DNA of 22,332 bases, taken from positions 1-22,332 of the forward strand of contig JALOAR010000010.1 in assembly GCA_023228665.1 (NCBI GenBank), read 5' to 3'. Shown piece after piece: positions 5,116 to 13,448 of this stretch. The DNA is from Candidatus Colwelliibacteriota bacterium (GTDB taxonomy: Bacteria; Patescibacteriota; Minisyncoccia; UBA6257; Colwellbacteraceae). The stretch's first letter is position 1. The number at the start of each line of letters is the position of its first letter. The notes under the pieces are model-generated. The model was not told the origin of the DNA. It saw nothing but the letters and a program-made list of their open reading frames with translations, and did no database searches. The position numbers and the translations under genes are program-made.

Positions 5116-6651
5116 ATGAAGTTTCTTTTTGGAAAGTTTTTTAAAGCAACTAATAAATCTTTTGGGGAAGGTTTTACTCTTGTTGAGCTCCTTATATACT
5201 CCGTTATTTTTACGGTGGCGGCGGGGCTTTTAACCGGTATATTGATTGCAATAAGCGGAATACAGACAAGGGAAAATTCCGCTTTCGAGATAACGCGCCA
5301 ATTGCAGTTCGTTACACAGAGAATTCAATATGCTATTAGGGACGCGAGCGTTGTTGAAGGCGTATATGAAGGTGATACTGAAGGTACCGAGTGTACGCAA
5401 TTTTGCTCTATTAAATTAAGAGTGGAGGATCCGGCGCTTGATCCGACGATAATAAGCTCTGATATAGGCGGTGTGTATTTTAAGGAAGGCAGCGGCGAAA
5501 AGATAGCTTTAACTACGCCGAATATACAGATAACTTCGCTTGTTTTTGATAAAGTCGGCAATCCCGGGGGATTATCGACAGTTACTGTAGATCTGGCGAT
5601 GGTGTTTAACCCTGATGATCCTCAATTAAGGGTAGCTAAGACATTAACTTCTGCCATAGCGCATGTGTCGGCAGCAACATTTGATTCAGATCTTCTGCCT
5701 GATACGACCGAGACAAGAAATATAGGGGGCACATCTTTAAAATGGAATAATCTTATTCTTTCGGGAGGAATAGAAATTACGGGTCCGGATTCTATCGGCG
5801 AGCAGGCGGGCATAACTATGGCAAGAGGGTTAGCTCACGGAGAGTCGAGTATAAATCAGTACTACGTAACTGACACTCCATATGATAAATATGGAGTGAG
5901 ATTTGATGTTGGCGGGAGCCCAATGCTTTATCTTGAGGGGGATATTGGGCAGTCGAACAGAAGGGCGTATTTTTTGAACGGGAATGTGGGAATAGGGACG
6001 GCGAGTCCGGAGCAAAGATTGCATGTTAAGGATACAAATACTACGGCAGGTCAGCGAACAACTGCTTTTAATGTCTTCACTATTGAGGCGGGTTATAGCG
6101 GTGGAGATGGGGCGCCATACGATGGTTTTGGAGGAGGTATTCTGTTTAATAACGAAACTTATAATGGAACTTTTTATGATAGCGCGGCCATCTATGGAAT
6201 TATTGGCGATAATAGTCTTAATACTACCGAAGGTGGTAGATTGGTTTTCTATACTTCTTCGACTAAAACTGACGCTCCTACTGAAAAGATGCGCATATCA
6301 GGTGCTGGTAATGTAGGTATAGGCACAACGAATACGGGAACATACCGTCTATATGTTTCTGGCGGGGATGCGTATTTTTCCGGAGATGTTTCGGCGGCAT
6401 CGTTTACCGATCGTACGCCTTATCCGGAAAATTTGGGTATAGCTTATGACGCTGTAATGAGCATGCAAAGGCTTCCTGAAGACGAATATGATTTTGATAA
6501 TAAAGAAAGCCAGCTTGATCACTCGACGCTTACCGAATTTGTAAAAGGGGATAACGGCTATCGCGACCTTTCGGCGACTGTTTCGGCGCAAAATGAGGTG
6601 ATAAAAGATCTAGTAAGGAGAATTGAAGAACTGGAGAGACAACTGAAATAA
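5116..6651 (+). CDS. Prepilin-like protein with tail-fibre-type repeats
   Basis: 511 aa. A type IV prepilin leader ends at G19 with FTLVELL following (mature F+1, E+5 = E24) and a hydrophobic helix to ~48, so PilD should process it. Residues 50-200 look like a minor-pilin (GspJ/PilW-like) head. The C-terminal half has two tail-fibre-type units, GNVGIGTASPEQRLHV (289-304) and GNVGIGTTNTGTYRLYV (398-414). These are followed by FSGDVSAASFTDRTPYP (421-437) and a terminal coiled coil (about 482-511). The combination resembles phage tail fibre and S74-type adhesin stalks fused to a pilin anchor. It is far longer than a normal minor pilin (150-200 aa). It is probably a surface-exposed, perhaps tip-located adhesin; the function is inferred from architecture. 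Confidence 0.75.
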   Translation: MKFLFGKFFKATNKSFGEGFTLVELLIYSVIFTVAAGLLTGILIAISGIQTRENSAFEITRQLQFVTQRIQYAIRDASVVEGVYEGDTEGTECTQFCSIKLRVEDPALDPTIISSDIGGVYFKEGSGEKIALTTPNIQITSLVFDKVGNPGGLSTVTVDLAMVFNPDDPQLRVAKTLTSAIAHVSAATFDSDLLPDTTETRNIGGTSLKWNNLILSGGIEITGPDSIGEQAGITMARGLAHGESSINQYYVTDTPYDKYGVRFDVGGSPMLYLEGDIGQSNRRAYFLNGNVGIGTASPEQRLHVKDTNTTAGQRTTAFNVFTIEAGYSGGDGAPYDGFGGGILFNNETYNGTFYDSAAIYGIIGDNSLNTTEGGRLVFYTSSTKTDAPTEKMRISGAGNVGIGTTNTGTYRLYVSGGDAYFSGDVSAASFTDRTPYPENLGIAYDAVMSMQRLPEDEYDFDNKESQLDHSTLTEFVKGDNGYRDLSATVSAQNEVIKDLVRRIEELERQLK

Positions 6652-6758
6652 ATTTCAAAATCTAAATTGCTAATTTTTTAATTTCTTTTTAATGAGCTAC
6701 AAGTTTTTAAATGGTGTAGAATAATAAATAGACAAAAGATAAAAATAAAAAAATATTT

Positions 6759-7187
6759 ATGCCAAAAAAGAGTTCATCAAAAATAGTTTGGATAAGCATT
6801 AGTTTGCTTATAGCAGTAGGGATTATAGCTTGCGTGGCTTTACATTTTTTCTTTAGGCCATATATGGCAGTTTACCTTACAACCGGAGATATATATTTTG
6901 GAAAAACGAGCACTTTTCCGTGCGTGGAAGTAGAAGATGCTTGGTTTTTGCAAAGAGCGCAGGATGGCAACCTCGGATTGCAAAGATTTGCCGAAGCGGT
7001 ATGGGAGCCAGCCGGGGATATAAAAATAAACAAGGACCAGATAGTATTTATTGCGAAGCTTTCGGATACTAGTCCTATAATCCAGGCGATTGAGGGTAAA
7101 GTTTTTCCTCAACAGCAAGTTCAGCAAAGCGGAACTAATACGGAGCAAGAAAACGTGATTGATAGCGGGGTAATAAATGTTGAGTAA
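6759..7187 (+). CDS. Small membrane-anchored protein of unknown function
   Basis: 142 aa. One N-terminal membrane helix (about 8-32: IVWISISLLIAVGIIACVALHFFF) is followed by a compact globular region with YLTTGDIYFGK (about 39-49), DAWFLQR and KDQIVFIAKL. The tail is Gln-rich and polar. Proteins of this look recur near pilus genes in Parcubacteria, but I know no assigned function. A possible -10 (TAGAAT 6717-6722) leaves a 36-nt AT-rich leader without a Shine-Dalgarno sequence. The gene converges on comF with 2 nt between the stop codons. Confidence 0.65.
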   Translation: MPKKSSSKIVWISISLLIAVGIIACVALHFFFRPYMAVYLTTGDIYFGKTSTFPCVEVEDAWFLQRAQDGNLGLQRFAEAVWEPAGDIKINKDQIVFIAKLSDTSPIIQAIEGKVFPQQQVQQSGTNTEQENVIDSGVINVE

Positions 7188-7189
7188 TA

Positions 7190-7864
7190 TTAACGAGAAG
7201 CTATTGCCATAAATATAATTTTTGAGGGGCGGAGAGGGCGCAGTGCTTTTGCCGCCTCTTTTATAGTTGCGCCGGAAGTGACGATATCATCGAATATTAT
7301 CAATACTGATCCTTTAGGGATTAATTCGGATTTTTTATTTAAAGCAAAGCAATTTTTGACGTTTTCTTTGCGCAATTCATCATTTTTTATTTTGTTTTGG
7401 GGAGGCGTCCATTTTTTTCTTCTAAGCGCGACAGTTGTCGGAATACCGGTTTCGTTGCTTATTTTTTTGGCGAGCAGTTCCGAGTGATCAAATCCTCTTT
7501 TCCATTTTTTAAAAAAATGGACCGGAACAGGCACAATAAAGTATTTTTTAGCGGAATTAATTTCCTTAAAAAAATTTGAATTATTCAGATATTCAACCAT
7601 CAGTTGCGATAGCGGATTAGTGGCGCTTATTATTCCTTTATATTTTAGAGCCTTAATAAGCGACCGGGTTGGCGGATCGGAATATTCGGTTGCAGAAAAT
7701 AAAAACCTTTTTCTTATTTTTCTAGGAGATTTTTTAATAATTATTTTTGATCGGCATGCGCGGCATAATAAGTCATTACTTTCAATTGGATGTCCGCAGT
7801 TAACGCATATTGCAGGGAGTATTGCGTCAATAGCGCGATTGATTATTTTCCGTAGTTCAGCCAT
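7190..7864 (-). CDS. comF: ComF-family phosphoribosyltransferase-like protein
   Basis: 224 aa from the ATG at 7864 (MAELRKIINRAID). An upstream ATG at 7888 would add eight residues but overlaps the shared promoter region. The N-terminal zinc finger has C20, C23, C34 and C37 (CVNCGHPI ... LCRAC). The middle has the ComF signature VPVPVHFFKKWKRGFDHSELLA, and the C-terminal PRPP-binding loop is FDDIVTSGAT (about 191-200). ComF proteins support natural transformation, helping incoming single-stranded DNA enter the cytoplasm. Placement next to and divergent from pilM agrees with a pilus-driven DNA uptake role. Confidence 0.9.
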   Translation of the reverse strand: MAELRKIINRAIDAILPAICVNCGHPIESNDLLCRACRSKIIIKKSPRKIRKRFLFSATEYSDPPTRSLIKALKYKGIISATNPLSQLMVEYLNNSNFFKEINSAKKYFIVPVPVHFFKKWKRGFDHSELLAKKISNETGIPTTVALRRKKWTPPQNKIKNDELRKENVKNCFALNKKSELIPKGSVLIIFDDIVTSGATIKEAAKALRPLRPSKIIFMAIASR

Positions 7865-7869
7865 TAGGA

Positions 7870-7875
7870 TATAAT
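7870..7875 (+). promoter_or_regulatory. TATAAT -10 box before pilM
   Basis: TATAAT lies 15 nt before the pilM ATG at 7891, within the 26-nt gap between the preferred comF start and pilM. The minus strand has an AT-rich counterpart (TTATATCC) before comF, so both genes probably start transcription here. Confidence 0.5.
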
Positions 7876-7890
7876 TAATTGTAAACATTT

Positions 7891-8982
7891 ATGTTTGGAT
7901 TTTTTGAAAGAATTTTTAGCAAGGGAGTAGGAGTTCCTAGGCGCCCTCATTTGGGCGTTGATATTGGGACTGTTTCGGTGAAGGCTGTAGAAATGGATAT
8001 GCGTTCCGGCAAGCCGGCAGTAACCAATTACGGATTAATCGAAACGGGAGACTATCTTGAAAGGACAAATAGCGTACTTCAAACTAGCTCGCTAAGCATT
8101 GCTGAAGGCGAAGCCGTTGCGGTTTTAAAAGCTCTTATTTCCCAGATGGGTACAAGAATTAAAGATGTTGTTGCGACCGTACCTGCTTTTTCTTCCTTTA
8201 CTTCAATTATAGATATGCCGGTGATGAATGAAGAAGAAACTGCCAAAGCTGTTCCATATCAAGCGCGGTCATTGGTTCCCTTGCCAATGTCAGACGTAAC
8301 TATAGACTGGATTCCTATTGGCCAATTTGAGGGAAGGGAAGGCGAAAAGAAGCAGAGAATATTTTTAGTTTCGGTGCCGAATGAGCAAATAAGGGCGCAC
8401 AAGGCTGTTTTTAAGAAGGCGGGTCTTAATTTAAAAATGCTTGAAGTAGAGAGTTTAAGTCTTGCAAGATCGCTGACAACGGGCTCACAGGAGAACGTGC
8501 TGATAATAGATATAGGAGCGTTTTCAAGTACTGTGGTGATTGCCGGCCAAGGACTTCTTAAATATTCGAATCAGACTGATTTTGCGGGGAATTCAATGAC
8601 TCAAGCGCTGACTAAGGGTCTGGGCATAAGCGTTAGGAGAGCAGAGGCTCTTAAGAGGCAGAGAGGTCTTTCCGGCATGGCGGGAGAATACGGCCTATCC
8701 ACATTAATGATACCCTTTCTCGATGTTATACTTAATGAAGGGAGGAAAGCGAAAGAGGTCTTTGAGGGGGGAGGAAATAAAGTTTCAAAAATTATTTTTT
8801 CCGGAGGAGGAGGCATGATGCAAGGAATTGCCGAATATGCCAGCAAACAGTTTGATCTTCCGGCAGAAAAAGCTGATCCTTTTTCTTTAGTGGCTTATGC
8901 GCCTGAAATTGCGCCTTTGCTGAAATCAGAAGGTTCCAGGCTTAGTGTCGCAACAGGAGTTGGAATGAAACTTTTTATTTAA
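7891..8982 (+). CDS. pilM: Type IV pilus assembly protein PilM
   Basis: 363 aa, actin-like ATPase fold. The phosphate-1 motif is VDIGTVSVKAVEM (23-35), phosphate-2 is LIIDIGAFSSTVV (204-216) and the adenosine motif is FSGGGGMMQGI (303-313). In T4P systems cytoplasmic PilM binds the N-terminal tail of PilN and links the inner-membrane complex to the motor. It opens the operon pilM-N-O-x-B, with gaps of 9, 0, 6 and 8 nt. The length is normal for the family. Confidence 0.95.
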   Translation: MFGFFERIFSKGVGVPRRPHLGVDIGTVSVKAVEMDMRSGKPAVTNYGLIETGDYLERTNSVLQTSSLSIAEGEAVAVLKALISQMGTRIKDVVATVPAFSSFTSIIDMPVMNEEETAKAVPYQARSLVPLPMSDVTIDWIPIGQFEGREGEKKQRIFLVSVPNEQIRAHKAVFKKAGLNLKMLEVESLSLARSLTTGSQENVLIIDIGAFSSTVVIAGQGLLKYSNQTDFAGNSMTQALTKGLGISVRRAEALKRQRGLSGMAGEYGLSTLMIPFLDVILNEGRKAKEVFEGGGNKVSKIIFSGGGGMMQGIAEYASKQFDLPAEKADPFSLVAYAPEIAPLLKSEGSRLSVATGVGMKLFI

Positions 8983-8991
8983 GAACAAGCG

Positions 8992-9615
8992 ATGGCAAAT
9001 AATATACCAACACAAACAGAAGCATCTCCAGGGAGCGTTCCTTGGAAAGCGCTTGTTTTTTCAGGCGTTATTTTTGGCATATCTTTGATGATATATGCGG
9101 GAATAGCGTTTGGATATAAGCCTTTTTTAACTTCTTCAATAGACAATATAGATGCGCAAATATCAGAGCTTGACCGTGTTGCTCCTAAAAAAGAAAGTGA
9201 AGAAGAATTTATCCAATTTTATTCTCAAGTGACTAATATTCGCGATCTTCTTTCTTCTCATGTTTCGGCGATGCCTTTTTTCGATGCGATAGAAAAAAAT
9301 ACTTTTTCGCAAGTGACTTTCTCTGATTTCTTAATAAGCGTGTCGGCGAGAATGGCATCGGTAAGCGGATTTGCCGGTTCTTATAATAACTTAGCTAATC
9401 AACTTGCCGCTTATGAAAACACAGAAAGCGTTAGCAGTATTAGCTTGAACACTGCCAGGCTTGCGGATGAAATGGTTCGTTTTGAGGCAACCATTAATTT
9501 GGATGATAGTATGTTCGATTTTCAAAAAAGGATATTAATTATGGAATCTGAAGAAAGCGAAGAAGAAAACGAGTCGGGCGAGGAAGCTGCCAATAACAGT
9601 ACAACAGAACAATAA
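8992..9615 (+). CDS. pilN: PilN-like inner-membrane protein
   Basis: 207 aa. A short cytoplasmic N-terminus, one membrane helix (about 19-41: ALVFSGVIFGISLMIYAGIAF), a heptad-like segment, then an alpha/beta domain (FDAIEKNTFSQVTFSDFLISVSARMASVSGFA) of the type found in PilN, ending in an acidic tail. Identification rests mainly on position between pilM and the PilO-like gene and on topology; the sequence is diverged. PilN would bind PilM in the cytoplasm and PilO outside. The stop codon is directly followed by the next ATG (9616). Confidence 0.75.
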   Translation: MANNIPTQTEASPGSVPWKALVFSGVIFGISLMIYAGIAFGYKPFLTSSIDNIDAQISELDRVAPKKESEEEFIQFYSQVTNIRDLLSSHVSAMPFFDAIEKNTFSQVTFSDFLISVSARMASVSGFAGSYNNLANQLAAYENTESVSSISLNTARLADEMVRFEATINLDDSMFDFQKRILIMESEESEEENESGEEAANNSTTEQ

Positions 9616-10182
9616 ATGAAGAGTTCAGCTAAAAGATTATATGTATCACTAGGCAGCCTTGTTTTTATAGCGGGAGCTCTTTATGTTTACGCGACATTAA
9701 TAAGGCCTGAATTTTCAGAAATACAGGCTTTAAGAGGGGAGAGGCAGGCCCAGAGCGTGTTGCTTGCCGACTATAAAACGACAATAGAGGAAACTAATAG
9801 GGTTTTGGCAAAATACGAAAGCGTATCAGCTTTGCAGGAAATTTTTTCAGAAGTGGTACCGCCTAATGAAAATATTCCATCGTTGCTAAATCAAGTGTAT
9901 GGTCTTGCCAGTTTAAGCAATGTGCTTGTGGATTCAATAGAGTTTCAATATTTGCCGATAAAGAGCGTTTCTGCCGGTTCTCTTATCAGACCTTTTGGGA
10001 CTTTAAGGGTATCGGCTACGTGCGTGAGCGGGTATGAGGATATGAAAAGTTTTATTTCTTCATTAGAAACAAATGTGAGGCTGATGAATGTAGATGCTAT
10101 AAATATATCTGAAGGAGCTACGGGCGAAGATCCGATGCTAGCTTATACACTAACGGTCGATGCTTATTATCAGACACAATAA
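9616..10182 (+). CDS. pilO: PilO-like inner-membrane protein
   Basis: 188 aa. One N-terminal membrane helix (about 9-28), then a coiled coil (about 32-68, RPEFSEIQALRGERQAQSVLL...), then a ferredoxin-like domain with PSLLNQVYGLASLSNVLVDSIEF and VSGYEDMKSFISSLETNVRLMNVDAINIS, the usual PilO pattern. It would pair with the preceding PilN-like protein in the alignment complex. The start codon abuts the upstream stop. Confidence 0.82.
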   Translation: MKSSAKRLYVSLGSLVFIAGALYVYATLIRPEFSEIQALRGERQAQSVLLADYKTTIEETNRVLAKYESVSALQEIFSEVVPPNENIPSLLNQVYGLASLSNVLVDSIEFQYLPIKSVSAGSLIRPFGTLRVSATCVSGYEDMKSFISSLETNVRLMNVDAINISEGATGEDPMLAYTLTVDAYYQTQ

Positions 10183-10188
10183 TAAAAA

Positions 10189-10494
10189 ATGGCGATATTA
10201 ATACAAGAAGAAAGTAAAAAAGGAATGTTAGTTCCTTTTGCAGTCGGAGGCATTATTTTAGTTGCGGCTGCTGCACTGACATATTATCTTTTCTTTTCTC
10301 CGGCTCCATTCGTTGATACTGTCGGGTCCGATGAATATGAAAGCGTGTCTGTTTTTGCTCGAGCTAATCTTGATATAGAATCGGTTACAGATTCTCCCGT
10401 ATGGTCTGCTCTCGAGAGGGAGTCTCCTGTACAGCCTCTTTCTCCTCAAGTTTTTTCCAGACGAGATAATCCTTTTGGATTTTCTGAACAATAA
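10189..10494 (+). CDS. Small membrane protein in the PilP position
   Basis: 101 aa. A membrane helix (about 14-34: LVPFAVGGIILVAAAALTYYLFF) is followed by a ~65-residue extracytoplasmic tail ending SRRDNPFGFSEQ. An NPF tail in a small protein after PilO is common in CPR pilus operons. It occupies the place of PilP but has no lipobox and no PilP beta domain, fitting a system without a PilQ secretin to dock on. The junctions on both sides share the string CAATAATAAAAA. Confidence 0.6.
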   Translation: MAILIQEESKKGMLVPFAVGGIILVAAAALTYYLFFSPAPFVDTVGSDEYESVSVFARANLDIESVTDSPVWSALERESPVQPLSPQVFSRRDNPFGFSEQ

Positions 10495-10502
10495 TAAAAA
10501 AT

Positions 10503-12239
10503 ATGGATTCGAGAGATCTTGCAAACAAGTTAATAGAGCACTCGGTTATTTCTGACGAGCTTGCCCAAAAGGTAATAACAGAAGCCAACAATACGGGAAA
10601 GTCTTTTGAGGAAATATTGCGTACTAGAAAGCTTGTCGATGACCTTTCTATAGCTAAGGCTAAGTCCGAGTTTCTAAAAATTCCTTATAAGGAGATTGAT
10701 CCTTCTTCTATTACTGACGAAGCTTTAAAAAAAATACCGGAAGATACGGCAAAAAATTATAAAATAGCTCCGCTTGAAGTAGTGGGCGATATGGTAGTGG
10801 TCGGAATGGTAAATCCTGACGATACCCAGGCACAAGAAGCTTTGAAATTTATAGCGAAGCAAAACAAGGTTAGTCTCGGAGTGTATGTAATAACGCTAGG
10901 CGCTTGGGAAATGGTGTTAAGGAGATATTCTCCTTATGAGAGAGAAATACAGGAGGCTGTTAGGACCGTAGGGACAAAGAAAGGTATGTCAACGACGAGC
11001 CAAAGAGTAGTTTCTCTTGATGAAGAGAATGCCGGCATGGATGAAGCTCCGATAATAAAAATAGTTTCTTCTACGCTGAAAGCCGCGGTAGATCAGAAAG
11101 CTTCTGATATTCATATAGAGCCGGGAAGGAGCAAATTAAGGGTAAGGTTTAGAGTAGACGGTTCTTTAAAGGAAGTTTCGGCTTTCCCGCTGGAGCTTTT
11201 ACAATCAATAATATCAAGAATTAAGGTTTTGTCGGATCTTAAAATAGATGAGACAAGAGTGCCTCAAGACGGAAGATTTAGGACAGTAATATTCGGCAGG
11301 GATGTGGATTATCGTGTTTCGACTTTTCCGACACCGCTTGGAGAAAAAGTGGTTATTCGTGTTCTTGACCCGTCAATGGGTTTAAAAGATATGGAGAGTT
11401 TAGGTCTTGTGGGGAGGAATGCCGATTGGGTAAAAGAAGGTCTTGATAAGCCATACGGAATGGTATTGGTTACCGGGCCTACCGGTTCGGGTAAAACGAC
11501 GACGCTTTACGCTTTTTTGCAAAGGCTTAATAAAGAAGACGTAAATATCTTGAGTATGGAAGATCCGGTAGAGTATTTTGTGGCGGGAGTAAATCAGTCG
11601 CAGATAAAACCGGAGATAGGCTATACTTTTGCTTCCGGATTAAGGCAGGCACTCCGCCAAGACCCTGATATTATAATGGTTGGTGAAATAAGAGATAATG
11701 AAACGGCTAATCTTGCCGTTCAAGCGGCTCTTACAGGGCATGTAGTTCTTTCAACTCTCCATACTAATGATGCTGCCGGGGTTATTCCGAGATTAATGGA
11801 TATGGGAGTTGCTCCTTTTCTTCTTCCGTCTTCGCTCAATATTATGCTTGCGCAAAGGCTTGTTCGGCGCCTTTGCAATGATTGCAAAAAAGAGGAGGAG
11901 GCGTCTCCGGAAATACAAAAAATAATAGAAGAAGAGCTTGGAAAATTAGCTCCGGAAGTAAAAGAGACAATTAAGTTTAAGCCTCCTTATAAAGTATACA
12001 GGGCGCCGGGCTGTGATAAGTGCAAGGGCAAGGGAACATCTGGCAGAATAGCTATATACGAAGTAATGAAGATGACGAGAGAGCTTGAAAATATAATTAC
12101 TTCAGGCGCTAACGAAGGCGATGTCCGAGATGAGGGAAAAAGGCAGGGAATGGTAAGCTTGAGGCAAGACGGAATTATAAAGGCCCTTGAAGGGACTGTT
12201 TCAATAGAAGAAATATTAAGAGAGACTACAGAAACGTAG
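10503..12239 (+). CDS. pilB: Type IV pilus extension ATPase PilB
   Basis: 578 aa. The N-terminal MshEN-type domain (about 1-150) is followed by the GspE ATPase. Visible motifs are SDIHIEPG (201-208), Walker A GPTGSGKT (325-332), the Asp box MEDPVEY (352-358), Walker B DPDIIMVGEIRD (387-398) and the His box TGHVVLSTLHTN (411-422). The zinc site is C458, C461, C504 and C507. It hexamerises at the base of the pilus and drives pilin insertion by ATP hydrolysis. It is the last gene of the tight pilM operon; a hairpin follows at 12294-12314. Confidence 0.96.
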   Translation: MDSRDLANKLIEHSVISDELAQKVITEANNTGKSFEEILRTRKLVDDLSIAKAKSEFLKIPYKEIDPSSITDEALKKIPEDTAKNYKIAPLEVVGDMVVVGMVNPDDTQAQEALKFIAKQNKVSLGVYVITLGAWEMVLRRYSPYEREIQEAVRTVGTKKGMSTTSQRVVSLDEENAGMDEAPIIKIVSSTLKAAVDQKASDIHIEPGRSKLRVRFRVDGSLKEVSAFPLELLQSIISRIKVLSDLKIDETRVPQDGRFRTVIFGRDVDYRVSTFPTPLGEKVVIRVLDPSMGLKDMESLGLVGRNADWVKEGLDKPYGMVLVTGPTGSGKTTTLYAFLQRLNKEDVNILSMEDPVEYFVAGVNQSQIKPEIGYTFASGLRQALRQDPDIIMVGEIRDNETANLAVQAALTGHVVLSTLHTNDAAGVIPRLMDMGVAPFLLPSSLNIMLAQRLVRRLCNDCKKEEEASPEIQKIIEEELGKLAPEVKETIKFKPPYKVYRAPGCDKCKGKGTSGRIAIYEVMKMTRELENIITSGANEGDVRDEGKRQGMVSLRQDGIIKALEGTVSIEEILRETTET

Positions 12240-12293
12240 TTTATAAATCGTGAAGATTAGCCTATTAAGAATTTTATGCCAGTTATGTACAGA

Positions 12294-12314
12294 ACCCCAC
12301 TTAAGTTGTGGGGT
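12294..12314 (+). terminator. Hairpin after pilB, possible weak terminator
   Basis: ACCCCAC (12294-12300) pairs with GTGGGGT (12308-12314) around a 7-nt loop. The downstream T-run is interrupted (ggtttgattta), so termination would be partial. It separates pilB from the promoter of pilT. Confidence 0.4.
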
Positions 12315-12323
12315 GGTTTGATT

Positions 12324-12329
12324 TATAAT
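12324..12329 (+). promoter_or_regulatory. TATAAT -10 box before pilT
   Basis: TATAAT ends 9 nt before the ATG at 12339, with no Shine-Dalgarno sequence between them. It gives pilT its own, probably near-leaderless, transcript. Confidence 0.5.
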
Positions 12330-12338
12330 TAAAAGCAT

Positions 12339-13409
12339 ATGGATTATAAGCAGAAATTGGACGAATTATTATTAACTACCGCGAGGCAGGGGGCTTCGGA
12401 TCTTCATATAGCGGTTGGCAGAAGGCCGACTTTGAGAATTGACGGTTCTCTGATTGGCTTACAGAAAGAGCCGATACTTACTCCCGAAGATGCGCAAGGA
12501 ATAGCTCAAGCGATGCTTACTCCGGATTTGAAAGAAAAATTAATGCGGAATGGAGATGTTGATTTTACTTATGCTTTTGAGGACAAGGCTAGGTTTAGGA
12601 CAAATATTTATTTTCAGAGAGGTTTTTTGGCGGCTGCGCTTCGCTTGATACCTGCGGAAATAATGACGATTGATGAGCTGAAACTGCCGCCTATAATTCA
12701 TGAGTTTGCAAAATTATCACAAGGATTTGTTTTAGTTGTCGGCCCTGCCGGACAAGGAAAATCTACTACTTTGGCTGCAGTGCTTGATGAAATAAACCAC
12801 AAGAGAATGGATCATATAATAACCATTGAAGATCCGATTGAATATTTATTTGTTCAAGATAAATCGATAATATCGCAGAGAGAGGTTAATAGTGACAGTC
12901 CTGATTTTCATAGGGCTTTAAGAGCGGTTCTCCGTCAAGACCCTGATGTGCTTATGATAGGAGAAATGCGCGATAGAGAATCTATTTCTACGGCTATGAC
13001 AGCGGCGGAAACAGGACATCTTGTCCTTTCTACCTTGCATACTAATTCCGCTTCGCAAACAATTGACCGCGTAGTGGATTCGTTCCCGGCAGAACAGCAA
13101 GATCAGGCAGCATCCCAGCTGGCGGCGACTTTGGTCGGCATAGTTTCTCAAAGGCTTGTTCCTAAGGTTGATGGCGGAAGAGTGCCAGCGTGCGAAGTAA
13201 TGCTTGTAAATCCCGCTATAAGAAACCTTATTCGCGAAAAGAAATTCTTCCAAATAGATCTAGTAATAGAGACAAGCTTACAGGAAGGAATGATGACTTT
13301 GAATAGGTCTCTTGCGGAACTGGTGAAGAAAAAAGAAATAGCGATGGAAACGGCAGAGCTTTATTCTCTTAATCCAAGCGAGTTGAGACTTTTATTGCAG
13401 AGGATATAA
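12339..13409 (+). CDS. pilT: Type IV pilus retraction ATPase PilT
   Basis: 356 aa. Motifs are SDLHIAVG (20-27), Walker A GPAGQGKST (135-143), the Asp box IEDPIEY (163-169), Walker B DPDVLMIGEMRD (201-212), the His box TGHLVLSTLHTN (225-236) and the PilT-specific AIRNLIRE (293-300). It lacks the MshEN domain and Cys cluster of PilB, as expected for PilT. It depolymerises the pilus, giving twitching, pulling and DNA uptake. Walker A has Ala and Gln in place of the usual Thr and Ser (GPTGSGKS), while the catalytic Lys141 is kept. The pilC start follows 39 nt downstream. Confidence 0.95.
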   Translation: MDYKQKLDELLLTTARQGASDLHIAVGRRPTLRIDGSLIGLQKEPILTPEDAQGIAQAMLTPDLKEKLMRNGDVDFTYAFEDKARFRTNIYFQRGFLAAALRLIPAEIMTIDELKLPPIIHEFAKLSQGFVLVVGPAGQGKSTTLAAVLDEINHKRMDHIITIEDPIEYLFVQDKSIISQREVNSDSPDFHRALRAVLRQDPDVLMIGEMRDRESISTAMTAAETGHLVLSTLHTNSASQTIDRVVDSFPAEQQDQAASQLAATLVGIVSQRLVPKVDGGRVPACEVMLVNPAIRNLIREKKFFQIDLVIETSLQEGMMTLNRSLAELVKKKEIAMETAELYSLNPSELRLLLQRI

Positions 13410-13448
13410 GGCTGGAAATATAAATTTTAGAAATATTATTAATTCCTG

